62,093 bases of DNA from Sedimenticola hydrogenitrophicus (lineage in GTDB: Bacteria; Pseudomonadota; Gammaproteobacteria; Chromatiales; Chromatiaceae). This document shows, piece by piece, positions 36,716-45,855 of the stretch. The stretch covers positions 1 to 62,093 of the forward strand of contig NZ_JANIOA010000028.1 in assembly GCF_025175675.1 (NCBI RefSeq), in the 5' to 3' direction. Under the pieces are notes generated by a model. That model saw only the letters and a program-made list of their open reading frames with translations. It ran no database searches and had not been told where the DNA came from. The translations under genes were made by a program, and so were the position numbers. The stretch's first letter is position 1. Each line of letters opens with the position of its first letter.

Positions 36716-37147
36716 TCAGAGCGACGCCCAGGCGGTCAGATAGACCACCGAAATATAGCGCAGCGCCTTGCCGGTACCCACCAGCAGCAGGAACGGCCAC
36801 AGACGCACCTTCATGGTACCGGCGATCAGGGTCAGGGCGTCACCCACGACCGGCGTCCACGCCAGCAGCAGGCTCCAGATACCGTAACGCTGAAACCAGC
36901 GCTGCGCCTTGTCGATCTGGTTCTGACTGAAATAGAACCAGCGGCGATTCTGAAAATGCAGCAGATACCAACCCAGCAGCCAGTTGACCACCGCGCCGAG
37001 GGTGTTGCCGAGCGTGGCGACCACCACCAGCGTGGCCGCATCCCCCCCATCCCGCAACAGGGCAAACAGGATCGCTTCGGAATAGAACGGAAATATGGTG
37101 GCGGCCAGAAAGGCGGAGCTGAACAACAACAGGTAGGAGAGGATCAT
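36716..37147 (-). CDS. yqaA: YqaA-like SNARE-associated/DedA-family membrane protein
   Basis: 143 residues with several helices. The family core reads FPFYSEAILFALLRDGG, TLGNTLGAVVNWLLGWYL and WTPVVGDALTLIAGTMKVRLW, matching YqaA. Members of the larger DedA superfamily are implicated in lipid transport across the inner membrane. The ATG at 37147 is 50 bases after the LEA14-like gene and 40 bases before the transporter gene, all on the minus strand, so they may share a transcript. Confidence 0.9.
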   Translation of the reverse strand: MILSYLLLFSSAFLAATIFPFYSEAILFALLRDGGDAATLVVVATLGNTLGAVVNWLLGWYLLHFQNRRWFYFSQNQIDKAQRWFQRYGIWSLLLAWTPVVGDALTLIAGTMKVRLWPFLLLVGTGKALRYISVVYLTAWASL

Positions 37148-37197
37148 GCCTTATCCTGCAACAACCTGCGAAACAGCGCAATCCATGGCGGCCGTGA

Positions 37198-37671
37198 TCA
37201 GCGCCCGGCATCGGACAGGCTGAAGCGGCCGGACTCCTCCAGGTTGACGAAGGGCATCAGGCCGCCGACATCGAGTCGCGCCTTGAAGCGGTAACCGAGA
37301 CTGGCATGCTGGCGTGAGAACAGGTCACTGAACAGACGCACGCTGCCGAACAGATTGGGGCTGGCTTGAATCGTGAAGTCCGCCATGCCGTAACCGGGCA
37401 CGCCGGGCAGATCCGCGGTGGCGCCGCTGATTATCCGGTGTCCCTCGACCTCCAGGGAATAGCTTATGCCCTTTAACGCCAACGCGGCCCGGTTGGGGTT
37501 GATCACCTGAATGCCGATATCGAACACCGGCGCCTGACCGGTGGATTCCGGCGCCAGGGCGAAAGAGGTGATGTTGACCTGGGGCTTTTCGTAATCGCGC
37601 CAGAGTCCGGCGCAGCCGCTCAGCAGTAGGGAGAGCAGGAGCGGAACGGCAACAAGTCGAAAGTGACGCAT
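37198..37671 (-). CDS. LEA14-like (water stress/hypersensitive response domain) lipoprotein
   Basis: 157 residues with lipobox LLSGC and a LEA type-2 domain (KPQVNITSFALAPES, FDIGIQVINPNRAALALKGISYSLEVEGHRI). Such proteins have a fibronectin-like fold, are often surface or periplasmic, and are linked to desiccation or stress. GGAG lies eight bases before the ATG at 37671. It lies downstream of ynfA on the same strand. Confidence 0.87.
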   Translation of the reverse strand: MRHFRLVAVPLLLSLLLSGCAGLWRDYEKPQVNITSFALAPESTGQAPVFDIGIQVINPNRAALALKGISYSLEVEGHRIISGATADLPGVPGYGMADFTIQASPNLFGSVRLFSDLFSRQHASLGYRFKARLDVGGLMPFVNLEESGRFSLSDAGR

Positions 37672-37730
37672 TGAAAATCTCCAGTGGCCGGTTGCTATTG
37701 AATCATCCGCTGCCGCTCTGGACCGCCCCA

Positions 37731-38063
37731 TCAACCATAGCGAGGGGCAAACATGATGATCCCCATACCCGTCAATGCCACAGCGGAGCCGATCAGGTCC
37801 CAGGACGTCGGCTGAACGCCATCAACGGCCCAGAGCCAGAGGATGGCGACAAATACATAAACCCCACCATAGGCGGCATAGACCCGCCCGGCGGCGGTCG
37901 GATGCAGGGTGAGCAACCAGGCGAATGCCGCGAGACTGAATGCGGCAGGCACCAGCAACCAGGCGGACCGGCCCTGGTTAAGCCAGAGGTATGGCAGATA
38001 ACAGCCTACGATTTCCGCTACTGCGGTGATCAGAAAAAGGCCAACCGTTTTCAGTTCAGTCAT
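37731..38063 (-). CDS. ynfA: YnfA-family small membrane protein
   Basis: 110 residues with four helices, matching the UPF0060/YnfA family ([19 protein letters not shown], then [12 protein letters not shown] and [17 protein letters not shown]). YnfA is related to small multidrug-resistance exporters and has been linked to drug efflux in enterics. Its start overlaps the end of the HDOD gene by eight bases, suggesting coupling. Confidence 0.93.
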   Translation of the reverse strand: MTELKTVGLFLITAVAEIVGCYLPYLWLNQGRSAWLLVPAAFSLAAFAWLLTLHPTAAGRVYAAYGGVYVFVAILWLWAVDGVQPTSWDLIGSAVALTGMGIIMFAPRYG

Positions 38064-39063
38064 GCCGCATTATAGCGCCGTCCGTCTCCTCGGGAATCCC
38101 CAACGCATCCAGTATCGTTCCGGTTTCGCTAACAATCTGCTGCCGCTGCATGATCAGCGTATGGGGTATGATGGCCCGGTACTTTTCCGGCAGTACGGAA
38201 CCGTTGGCGGAGATGATCTCATCGAGTGCCTCTGCCAACGCTTCGGTGAGTCGCTCCTCGCCGTTCCCCGCCGGCTCCATCTCATCCACCCCGGCTTCAA
38301 TCACCTCTTCAACCGCTTGGTTCATCAGCGAGACACTATAAAAATCGGCGATCTGCGTGACCCCGACACGGGTGCAGAGCAGCCGCTCGTCCAGGGTATC
38401 GAGGGGCAGGTGGTAGTTGTGATGATTGGCGACGATATCACTGATCGCCTTGGGGATATCCCAGCGCGCACAGGCCTCGGCACCGACCCGGACATGATCG
38501 ACACCGCAGATATTGACCTCTGCATCCAGTAACTCGGTCGGGGTCATCCAGTGACTTTCATCAATCCGGGCAGGCCCTTGCGGAACCGCCTGAAAGATAA
38601 CGAAGCGTCCGATATCATGCAGCAGCGCACCCAGATAGATGATCTCACTGTCCAGGTGCAGATCGGGCATCACTTCAATCAGTTTTCTGGCGATCACCGC
38701 CACCTGTACCGAATGGACCCAGAGATTACGGTCACTCTGATTATTCGGTTCAAAGGAATCCATCAGCGACAGGCTGGCGACGATACCCGCGATCTGTCGG
38801 GAACCGAGTCGGGCTATGGCGTGTTTGAGACTGAATTTCTCCGCCATCTGACTGGACCGGCAGGTCCTGGCGGCATACTGCACCAGGCGGATGGAGAACG
38901 TGGGGTCCTGCCGGGCCAGGTGGTAGACCTCATCGAGAAACCGGTCATCATCCGGACTCAGGACCAGCAGTTGCGAGACCACCGAGGGTAGCAGGGGCAG
39001 GTCCGTTACCATGTTATTGATGGCAGCCAAATAGTGCTGTTTACCGGGCCCGCTACTATTCAT
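38056..39063 (-). CDS. HDOD-domain signalling protein
   Basis: 335 residues. The HDOD core runs from about residue 15 ([17 protein letters not shown]) to 215, with [20 protein letters not shown] and [14 protein letters not shown] resembling HD phosphohydrolases but degenerate at some metal positions. HDOD proteins act as regulators in chemotaxis, cell-cycle or c-di-GMP networks without known catalysis. I took the ATG at 39063; the frame continues through a copy of the 180-bp repeat, which is not credible coding. The ribosome-binding site is weak. Confidence 0.88.
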   Translation of the reverse strand: MNSSGPGKQHYLAAINNMVTDLPLLPSVVSQLLVLSPDDDRFLDEVYHLARQDPTFSIRLVQYAARTCRSSQMAEKFSLKHAIARLGSRQIAGIVASLSLMDSFEPNNQSDRNLWVHSVQVAVIARKLIEVMPDLHLDSEIIYLGALLHDIGRFVIFQAVPQGPARIDESHWMTPTELLDAEVNICGVDHVRVGAEACARWDIPKAISDIVANHHNYHLPLDTLDERLLCTRVGVTQIADFYSVSLMNQAVEEVIEAGVDEMEPAGNGEERLTEALAEALDEIISANGSVLPEKYRAIIPHTLIMQRQQIVSETGTILDALGIPEETDGAIMRHD

Positions 39064-39128
39064 GGAATTATCCACGTCTCCCCTATTCCAACAACAGCTT
39101 TCTATTGTGCCTTCACTATTTACCCGAT

Positions 39129-39314
39129 CATTGCAAAAATCGACCTGTAGGAAGCCCGCCCCCGGGCCGAAATCGCGGCGGGGCGCCGCTCCTACCGGTG
39201 CAATTCTGGACTGCACCAGCGGTGCATTCCAGGAAACCATGCAACATGTCTATTCCATCCGGCAAATAACGGGGTGAAGCAAATCATCGGGCCATGATTA
39301 ATGCAACTATTGGG
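39129..39314 (+). repeat. Dispersed ~180-bp repeat, copy 2
   Basis: From CATTGCAAAAATCGACCTGT through the GCCCGCCCCCGGGCC and GCGGCGGGGCGCCGC hairpin, GGTGCATTCCAGGAAACCAT and GCAAATAACGGGGTGA, to TTAATGCAACTATTGGG. It lies upstream of the HDOD gene start, in a 430-base interval without a gene. Confidence 0.88.
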
Positions 39315-39493
39315 TTTAATAGTAGCAGATCCCGATTTAAGGGAAGATATTTCGGCCGTTACGAGCGCGGCAACTCGCTTTTGGCTTGGCCGCTCAAGCG
39401 GTTGCAAACAGGCGCACTTGTGCACCCGCACAACACGCAGGCGCAGGATTCCACTATGCTGCCCGTATGGACCATTTCAGGAAATACAGCCCC

Positions 39494-40330
39494 ATGTGGA
39501 GTCTGCTACTGACGGCGGCCGGCGCCTACGCTATTTTGCTGTTGGTCGTCTATCTCGGCCAGTCCAGTCTACTCTATCTGCCCGGCATCCCCTCACGGGA
39601 GCTGGCCGCCAGCCCCCGGGATATCGGCCTGCCCTATGAAGAGGTACGCCTGGTGACCGCCGACGGTATGGCGCTGCATGGCTGGTATATCCCGGCCGAG
39701 AACGCACGGGGCACCCTGCTGTTCTTCCACGGCAACGCGGGAAATATCTCCCACCGGCTGGACTCGTTGCGTATCTTTCATCAACTGGGACTCAACATCC
39801 TGATTTTCGATTACCGTGGCTACGGCCAGAGCGAGGGAACACCCAGCGAAGCGGGAACACACCAGGATGCCCTGGCGGCCTGGGATCATCTGGTCGACAC
39901 CCGGGGCGAATCGCCGGAGCGCATTGTGCTGTTCGGCCGCTCGCTGGGGGGCGCGCTGGCGGCCTGGCTCGCCGCGCGCGAGCAACCGGGGGCGCTAATC
40001 CTGGAGTCCGCCTTTATCTCGGTCCCGGACATGGCCGCCGATTTGTACTGGTGGCTGCCGGCCCGCTGGCTCGCCCGCCTGCAATACGCCACACGGGACT
40101 ATCTGGCCGAGGTGCGGTGTCCCGTGCAGGTGATACACAGCCCTGACGACGAAATCATTTCGTATCGGCACGGCCGGTCGCTCTATGCGGCGGCCCGACC
40201 TCCCCGGACCTTTCCGCAATTGCGGGGAGATCACAATACGGGATTCCTCATGAGCGGAGCGACCTATGTCAACGGTCTCGATGCCTTCCTCACCGCTCAC
40301 CTCTCCGGTGGGCGGATTGTGCCGCGCTGA
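39494..40330 (+). CDS. Membrane-anchored alpha/beta hydrolase
   Basis: 278 residues. An N-terminal hydrophobic helix (SLLLTAAGAYAILLLVVYLG) anchors an alpha/beta hydrolase domain. The oxyanion region is FFHGNAGNISHR, the nucleophile Ser lies in FGRSLGGALAAW, the acid is probably Asp in SPDDEIISY, and the His is in GDHNTGF. It resembles the BEM46/YfhR group of serine hydrolases. Substrate unknown. An ATG at 39467 is also possible; AGGA lies between the two. Confidence 0.88.
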   Translation: MWSLLLTAAGAYAILLLVVYLGQSSLLYLPGIPSRELAASPRDIGLPYEEVRLVTADGMALHGWYIPAENARGTLLFFHGNAGNISHRLDSLRIFHQLGLNILIFDYRGYGQSEGTPSEAGTHQDALAAWDHLVDTRGESPERIVLFGRSLGGALAAWLAAREQPGALILESAFISVPDMAADLYWWLPARWLARLQYATRDYLAEVRCPVQVIHSPDDEIISYRHGRSLYAAARPPRTFPQLRGDHNTGFLMSGATYVNGLDAFLTAHLSGGRIVPR

Positions 40331-40483
40331 CGGCCTGGCGGCGGGTATCGGCTGATCAGCGCGGCAATAAATGAGTCTGCCCCCTGCTTTCGGCCATCGC
40401 TGAACTCTTGACACGCTCCCCGTTGCTGGTTATAGGTGGCGTGCACTGTTCCCGTTCCCATTCTGATAACAAACCAGAACGAA

Positions 40484-40525
40484 GGAGGAGTGGCCGTGAA
40501 AAATGGCCACAGAGCCAATAAATGA
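40484..40525 (+). promoter_or_regulatory. Leader with strong ribosome-binding site, hairpin and 9-codon reading frame
   Basis: GGAGGAG is followed by GTGGCC (40490-40495) and GGCCAC (40505-40510), perfect hairpin arms. A GTG at 40496 starts the frame MKNGHRANK, which stops at TGA 40523-40525, overlapping the ATG of the next gene (ATGA). Translation of the small frame may therefore control the ACT-V4R-like gene. It is also related to the small palindrome at 29201-29230. Confidence 0.5.
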
Positions 40526-41286
40526 GCTATGAAATAGTACTGCAACTGGAAGACACGGCAGGAGCCCTCGCCCGGGTGATGAGTTGTCTGCGTAAACTGG
40601 GACTGGGCATCGACAGGCAAAGTTTTGAAATACGCCCCGAGGGTGGTCGCAATCTGATCCTGGAGGTCAATGGGCCGCTGTTGAATGAAGAGCAACTGCG
40701 CCCGCCTTTGGAATCACTGAATGGCGTGGCAAAACTGCTGAGTGGCGGAACAGCCGATACAACCGGCAGCCCGGCTCCAACACCGGCCGATAGCCCCGCT
40801 ACCCGGTATAAAGATAAAGATTCTGAAGCCGGGGATGCCGACATCCGCGATCGCATGCTGATCTTCTCCCTCCTCAGCCGTTACCCCAACATCTCCGGAA
40901 GGCTGGTCGAAATCAACAGTGCCATTCCCGAAGCTGAACGCGGGCAGCGAATGCGGGAACTGGGAGAGGGATTCGGCTGCCATCTGTACAAGAACCTCAA
41001 GGTGAATGGTGCGGTGAGCGAGCTGCGCTTCGCCATTGATCTGCTGCTCGTTCCCGCCCTGTCGCCCCTGGTGAACATATCAAAGTACAGCGAAGGGGTT
41101 CGGGTCAGCGGGTATACCAGGAACATGAAACACGCGGCGCACAGACCGGAATGCTGCGAATTCCTGGCTGGGACCATGCAAGGCCTGCTCGACAGTGCGG
41201 ACGCGCTGCCCGGCTATCGTGTGGACAAGGTCGGTTGCACCCATCACGGCGCGGCCAGCTGTGAGTACCAGTTGTCCCCGGCCTGA
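40522..41286 (+). CDS. ACT-domain protein with a V4R-like C-terminal domain
   Basis: 254 residues. The N-terminal part (YEIVLQLEDTAGALARVMSCLRK, about 2-75) is an ACT-like ligand-binding domain. A polar linker (about 76-105) follows, then a domain of about 145 residues ending with CCEFLAGTMQGLLDS and CTHHGAASCEYQL. The last block resembles the cysteine-containing end of V4R or haem-NO-like sensor domains. It looks like a sensor without an output domain. No strong ribosome-binding site lies directly before the ATG; one lies about 35 bases upstream, before a short leader frame. Family assignment of the second domain is tentative. Confidence 0.7.
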   Translation: MSYEIVLQLEDTAGALARVMSCLRKLGLGIDRQSFEIRPEGGRNLILEVNGPLLNEEQLRPPLESLNGVAKLLSGGTADTTGSPAPTPADSPATRYKDKDSEAGDADIRDRMLIFSLLSRYPNISGRLVEINSAIPEAERGQRMRELGEGFGCHLYKNLKVNGAVSELRFAIDLLLVPALSPLVNISKYSEGVRVSGYTRNMKHAAHRPECCEFLAGTMQGLLDSADALPGYRVDKVGCTHHGAASCEYQLSPA

Positions 41287-41297
41287 ATACCGTTAAC

Positions 41298-41496
41298 TCA
41301 ACCCTATCATTGTGATAATCGACCTGTAGGCGCGGCGCCTCGCCGCGATATCGGCCCGGAGGCGGGCCTCCTACAGGGTGCAATACCGGACGTCACCAGC
41401 GGTGCATTCCAGGAAGCCATGCAACGTGTCTATTTCATCCGACAGATAACGGGGTGAAACAGATCATTGGGTCACAATTAATGCAACTACTGGGTC
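41298..41496 (+). repeat. Dispersed ~180-bp repeat, copy 3
   Basis: From AACCCTATCATTGTGATAAT through the GGCGCGGCGCCTCGCCGCG and GGCGGGCCTCCTAC hairpin, GGTGCATTCCAGGAAGCCAT and ACAGATAACGGGGTGA, to TTAATGCAACTACTGGG. It starts 11 bases after the ACT-V4R-like stop. The interval to 41736 holds no gene, but has another copy of the GTACAGGGATGTACCGTTTA motif at about 41572-41591. Confidence 0.88.
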
Positions 41497-41736
41497 AAAT
41501 TTCGGAGTTCTAGAGGCGTCGTGCAGGGCGTGCCACCCCCTTGCCGGGACCGTCGGAGGCAGGAGGAGTGATACAGGGATGTACCGTTTACGGAGCCGAG
41601 GATGCCATGCCGACGCCGAGCGTACAGGGACGTATTCACAGCGTGTCCCGGCGAGGGAGTGGCCCGCCCGGTGTCTGGAACTGAGCTTCGGAAATCGCCG
41701 CTTGCCGATCGGTGTTTCCGCGCGGGGATTCAGGCA

Positions 41737-42366
41737 CTACCCGCGTAACTGGTCCAGCGCCTGTTGTACCCGTTCCAGCCAATCCGCCGAAACATCCTGA
41801 TAGCCGTACTCCCCGCCAAAGGCACTGGAAAATGCCACATCGGGTTTTAACTCCCGCAGCAGCCTGAGGCTTTCGCTGAGTGCATCCTTGTCGGAGCCGG
41901 CGAGGAGGCCCGGTTTCCAGGTGCCGTCATCGCCAAGATAGAGTGTGTCGCCAGTGAACAGGTAACGTTGACCGTGGGCTGAGTGCACCAGAAAACAGGT
42001 GCTTCCAGGCGTGTGTCCCGGAGTGGGAATGACCTCGATGTTGCCCAGTAGCACTTCACGCTGATCAAACAGGATATCCGGGGCGCAGATGCGGGCAAAC
42101 TCCCCTTGCTCACGCACATGGCCACCCAGCTTGGTGCCGAAACGTTGGCATATCGCCTTCAGCGATTCGCCCAATTCATCCCTATGACTCAGAAACTGGT
42201 ATGTGACCCCACCCAGCGCCTCCATCCGGTCCAGTTCACGGGTATGGCCGGTGTTGTAAAACAACACGTTTCCGCTACGTCGGATTACCAGGTAGGCATG
42301 CGTGGTGAGACCCGGAAACGGACTCTCCACCTCCGTCTCCCACACATCAGGCAGAATTTGTATCAT
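41737..42366 (-). CDS. Metallo-beta-lactamase-fold hydrolase
   Basis: 209 residues in the MBL fold. The usual HxHxDH is replaced by SHRDELGES near residue 60, while later metal residues remain: His in TPGHTPGS and Asp in FTGDTLYLG. This departs from glyoxalase II-type enzymes and suggests one metal ion or a changed reaction. GGAGG precedes the ATG. It lies 27 bases downstream of the VOC gene, so cotranscription is likely. Confidence 0.85.
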   Translation of the reverse strand: MIQILPDVWETEVESPFPGLTTHAYLVIRRSGNVLFYNTGHTRELDRMEALGGVTYQFLSHRDELGESLKAICQRFGTKLGGHVREQGEFARICAPDILFDQREVLLGNIEVIPTPGHTPGSTCFLVHSAHGQRYLFTGDTLYLGDDGTWKPGLLAGSDKDALSESLRLLRELKPDVAFSSAFGGEYGYQDVSADWLERVQQALDQLRG

Positions 42367-42393
42367 CTTGCCCTCCGGTGTTCTGGAGGCTAC

Positions 42394-42813
42394 TCACGCG
42401 GCTGGTGAGGCCATCCGGGTTCGCAGCTCCACCGTATTCCCTTCCGGATCCTTGATATAGATAGAACGACCCAAACCCTGTGCACCGTATCGTTCCGCAA
42501 ACTCGCCGACCGCTATACCAACACCTTCCAGGTGCTTGACGAGCTCGTCCTCGGGAATGGATTTTATCTGCAGGCAGAAATGATCAAGATTATTACCTTC
42601 CGCAGTCGGCGCCGCGCCCCCGAGTCGGCCCAGACGGCTGTCCACAGCCACAATGTCGATTAACGAAAAGCCCGCCCGCAACTGGGTAAGGCCGGTCTCC
42701 GGAGAGGATTGCCGTTCCACCTTGCAACCCAAGACCCGGGTATAAAAATCCAGCATCTGGTTCAGTTTTGTCGTGCGCAAGACCAGGTGATCAATGCCCG
42801 CCACTTCAATCAT
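42394..42813 (-). CDS. VOC-family (glyoxalase/dioxygenase superfamily) protein
   Basis: 139 residues forming one VOC unit pair. Metal-ligand positions are the His in GIDHLVLRT, the His in NNLDHFCLQI and the Glu in DPEGNTVELRT. It could be a dioxygenase, lyase or resistance protein; the pattern resembles small lactoylglutathione-lyase-like enzymes. It is followed on the same strand by the MBL hydrolase, a pairing reminiscent of glyoxalase I and II, though neither is a clear match. Confidence 0.85.
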   Translation of the reverse strand: MIEVAGIDHLVLRTTKLNQMLDFYTRVLGCKVERQSSPETGLTQLRAGFSLIDIVAVDSRLGRLGGAAPTAEGNNLDHFCLQIKSIPEDELVKHLEGVGIAVGEFAERYGAQGLGRSIYIKDPEGNTVELRTRMASPAA

Positions 42814-43037
42814 CTTCCACCCATCTGTTGAGTGATAAATAGATTAACCGATAAGAGTAAATATAGAGCACCGACAATATTTTGGTGCTGCGGAGCATCA
42901 ATGAGGGATTAATTCGTACACCCGCTGGATGGGTGACGCCGAAACGAGGTGCCTAGCGTTGTTCCTGCAATACGTCACACAGGATCACTTGGCCAACCCC
43001 GTTCCATACTGTGTCCACCATATTTTATCTGGCGGGA

Positions 43038-44090
43038 TCAGAAGGGTACCGGGTACTGCCTGTGGACTGACGCGATATCTTTCAGAACAGCATCATTCAA
43101 AGCGAGTTCGAAAGCGCCCATATTTTCCCGCAGCTGATCCATCGAGGTGGCACCGATAATCGTGGAGGTAACACCGTCTGTCTGGTTACACCAGGCCAGT
43201 GCCATCTGCGCGGGTTTCAGACCGTGCTTTCTTGCCACCTCGACATAGGCTTTGGTCGCCGCGTTACTCGACTCGGTATCGCGAAACAGGCCGTTGCGTT
43301 GCAATTGGCTCCAGCGGGAACCCGCCGGGCGCGCCCCATCAATGTACTTGCCGGTCAACCCGCCGCCCGCCAGTGGTGACCAGGGCAGAAATGCCACATC
43401 GGCATGTACGCAATTCTCAACCAGATAGGGCCAATCCTTGGTATGCAGCAGATTGAATTCGTTCTGGATTGAGGTCACACGCACAAGATCATGCTGTTCA
43501 CTCAGGCGGATATACTCGTTTATTCCCCAGGGGGTATCGTCAGAGAGCCCAAAGTGGCGGATTTTGCCTGCTTTAACACATTCATCAAGCGCCTGGAGAA
43601 TCTCCAGCATCTGTTCGGAATGGGCCTTTGCATCGACCGCCGTGAAGCACAGCTTACCTGGATGATGTTTGGCAAAATGGGGGGAAGTGCGATTCGGCCA
43701 ATGCAACTGGTATAGATCGATAAAGTCTGTCTGCAGGCGCTGCAGCGAGCCATCGACCGAAGAGATAACCGCCTCGGCGGTGATATCACCCCCGTTGCGG
43801 ATGTAGCTCAGACCGTTACCGGCGATCTTGCTGGCCAGAACAAACTCATTGCGCCGGGACGGATTGGCCGCGATCCAATTTCCTATGATGGTTTCCGTGG
43901 AGCCATAGGTCTTCGCGGTGGGGGGGATGCCATACATCTCCGCGGTATCGATAAAATTCACCCCATGTGACAAGGCGTATTCAATCTGCTCATTTGCCTC
44001 CTGCTGATTGTTCCGCGTCCCCCAGGTCATAGTGCCCAGGCACACTCTCGATACCAACAGGCCACTGCTGCCCAGTTTGGAAAATTCCAT
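43038..44090 (-). CDS. Aldo/keto reductase, Tas-like
   Basis: 350 residues beginning MEFSKLGSSGLLVSRVCLGTMTWG. The catalytic tetrad is Asp (NFIDTAEMYG), Tyr in the same block, Lys (ASKIAGN) and His (YQLHWPNR). The NADP-binding C-terminus reads IIGATSMDQLREN. The length and sequence match the Tas subgroup, whose physiological substrate is unclear. The ATG at 44090 was chosen over an upstream TTG at 44117. The region downstream (42814-43037) holds nothing recognisable. Confidence 0.92.
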   Translation of the reverse strand: MEFSKLGSSGLLVSRVCLGTMTWGTRNNQQEANEQIEYALSHGVNFIDTAEMYGIPPTAKTYGSTETIIGNWIAANPSRRNEFVLASKIAGNGLSYIRNGGDITAEAVISSVDGSLQRLQTDFIDLYQLHWPNRTSPHFAKHHPGKLCFTAVDAKAHSEQMLEILQALDECVKAGKIRHFGLSDDTPWGINEYIRLSEQHDLVRVTSIQNEFNLLHTKDWPYLVENCVHADVAFLPWSPLAGGGLTGKYIDGARPAGSRWSQLQRNGLFRDTESSNAATKAYVEVARKHGLKPAQMALAWCNQTDGVTSTIIGATSMDQLRENMGAFELALNDAVLKDIASVHRQYPVPF

Positions 44091-44146
44091 AGCGATCCCA
44101 GCCTTCACTCTTCTCAAAATCGTATAGATATTATCGATAGATTAGC

Positions 44147-44219
44147 CTCTACATACAACAGCGGCAGGCGTAACGGGGGGCATATCTAGCAACATGCCAT
44201 GCAACCTGTTATTGCCGCG
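44147..44219. repeat. Possible IS-end repeat, copy 1
   Basis: ACATACAACAGCGGCAGGCG to TGCAACCTGTTATTGCCG is about 70 percent similar to 45733-45800 in the same orientation. It directly abuts the transposase remnant. Confidence 0.5.
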
Positions 44220-44580
44220 TTCGCTGCGGTAGTACTACATCTGGCCAAAGGCCTCCTTGAGCAGGTAGGCGGTGTTGAGCCGCTCGTTGGCGGCGAGCAG
44301 TTTCTTGAACGCGTCTGCCATCCAGGGAGAGGTTTTCTCGGTGGGAGAGCGACACATAACGGTTGCCCTTGAAGTAACTGCACTCCTTGCCCACCAGGCG
44401 CCGGTATTCGCTTCGGCGCACCGCGTCGAGGCATCGGTCAAGTGGCGCATGATGTGGAACTTGTCAAATATTCGGTTATTGTCGCCCCGGCCCGGGCAAT
44501 TACCGCTCGGATATGCGGTAATTAAATCGTGGACTTCCCGTTCGTATCGCCTCGTTCTGCTCGACATATTACCGCACACA
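44220..44580 (-). pseudogene. ISL3-family transposase remnant
   Basis: Pieces of an ISL3-type transposase are readable in two alternating frames: FDKFHIMRHLTDA, then RRSEYRRLVGKECSYFKGNR with SHRENLSLDGRR, then LLAANERLNTAYLLKEAFGQ. At least two frameshifts and a stop break it, and both ends of the gene are missing. It is therefore inactive. It marks an old insertion next to the HDOD gene. Confidence 0.85.
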
Positions 44581-44668
44581 GAGAGTATGTTATCGTTAGC
44601 TAATCAGGGTAATACCACAGCCAATTCGTTGCAGGCTGTCAGCTACCGGCAATTTGAGTGGAATAAAA

Positions 44669-45529
44669 ATGGACGTGGATGACAAGACGGGAGAAGCGCT
44701 GAAGACGCAGCGCTTTCAAATGCTGCAGGACATTGCCGAGGAACTCTCCGGGGAGATCGTTTTTCCGACCAGCTTCGATGTAGTGGTACGGCTGCGGGAG
44801 GCACTCAGTGATCCCGACTGGTCGCTCGAACAGGTCACCGGCATGCTCAGCACCGAACCCCTGATCGCCTCACGCCTAGTGGCCCTGGCCAATTCAGCCG
44901 CCTACAGCACTGGCGGCGCGACGGTAACTGATGTCAAAATGGCCATCATGCGCCTGGGCATCAATCTGGTGCGCAATTCTGCCCTGGTGATCGCCACCCG
45001 TCAGATACGCTGCGCCAAGTCCATGTCTGTGTTTGCGGATTTTTCACAACGACTCTGGGAACATTCCCTGCGTACCGCCAGTTTCGCCCATGTCATCAGC
45101 AAACACCACACCACCATCAATCCGGATGAAGCCATGCTGGCCGGCATGATCCACGATATCGGCGGCTTCTATATGCTCTATCGGGCCTCGCAGTACGACG
45201 AGCTGCGCAGCCGTCCGGAGACGGTGAAGTACCTGATCACCCAGTGGCATGAACAGATCGGGTATACCCTGCTGAATGCCCTGGGCATGCCGGAGGATAT
45301 CACCGAGGCCATCCGCGAACATGACGAACCGCGCCCTGTACCGCCAACCCTGCGTAGCCTGGCGGATATTATCTATGTCGCCAATCTGTTGGCTGGCGGT
45401 ACTTTCGAGTGGCAATACATGGACAAAACCTGTGACGAGCAGCTGATTGCCGGCATCAACGAGAAATTCGCCGACCTGACGGAAGAAGTTGACCGCTACG
45501 AGGGCGAGATCCGCGCCATTTTTAATTGA
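44669..45529 (+). CDS. HDOD-domain signalling protein (second copy)
   Basis: 286 residues. HDOD core with EIVFPTSFDVVVRLREAL, STEPLIASRLVALANSAAY, LWEHSLRTASFAHVIS and MLAGMIHDIGGFYMLYRASQ. The HD-like dipeptide is intact in IHDIGG. It is distinct from the HDOD gene at 38056-39063 but may act in the same kind of network. The ATG at 44669 was chosen over a TTG at 44654. It has an IS remnant upstream and a gene-free interval of 326 bases downstream that contains the second copy of the IS-end-like repeat. Confidence 0.88.
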   Translation: MDVDDKTGEALKTQRFQMLQDIAEELSGEIVFPTSFDVVVRLREALSDPDWSLEQVTGMLSTEPLIASRLVALANSAAYSTGGATVTDVKMAIMRLGINLVRNSALVIATRQIRCAKSMSVFADFSQRLWEHSLRTASFAHVISKHHTTINPDEAMLAGMIHDIGGFYMLYRASQYDELRSRPETVKYLITQWHEQIGYTLLNALGMPEDITEAIREHDEPRPVPPTLRSLADIIYVANLLAGGTFEWQYMDKTCDEQLIAGINEKFADLTEEVDRYEGEIRAIFN

Positions 45530-45732
45530 TGGATGCTGAATTTTACTCCGTCGGGCACTCGAAGGCCGACGACCGATACGGGCGGTAACTGTGCTGAATA
45601 CAGAACACCCATCATTAATTCGTTGTCAACTGCATCTCGGGTGTCTGTTATTTTAATGGGTACCCCGTTCTTACCTGCTTGGCATATCACTCCCCTGTCA
45701 ACTATCCTCGGCATAGGCTAGCAAGGAGGCCC

Positions 45733-45800
45733 CACATACAACAAGCAGCGTGAAGAACGGGGGTGACATTTCGATTAACACAGCGTGCAACCCGTTATTG
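45733..45800. repeat. Possible IS-end repeat, copy 2
   Basis: ACATACAACAAGCAGCGTG to GTGCAACCCGTTATTGCTG matches 44147-44219. The two copies bracket the HDOD gene and the transposase remnant. The rest of 45530-45855 shows no gene. Confidence 0.5.
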
Positions 45801-45855
45801 CTGATGATATTTCCTCGAATCATCTGGGATTGACTCACGATCCTTTAACGAATAG

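Noticed and set aside
39064-39240. N-terminal extension of the HDOD gene
   Set aside because: It reads the 180-bp repeat, and similar frames occur at each copy of that repeat.
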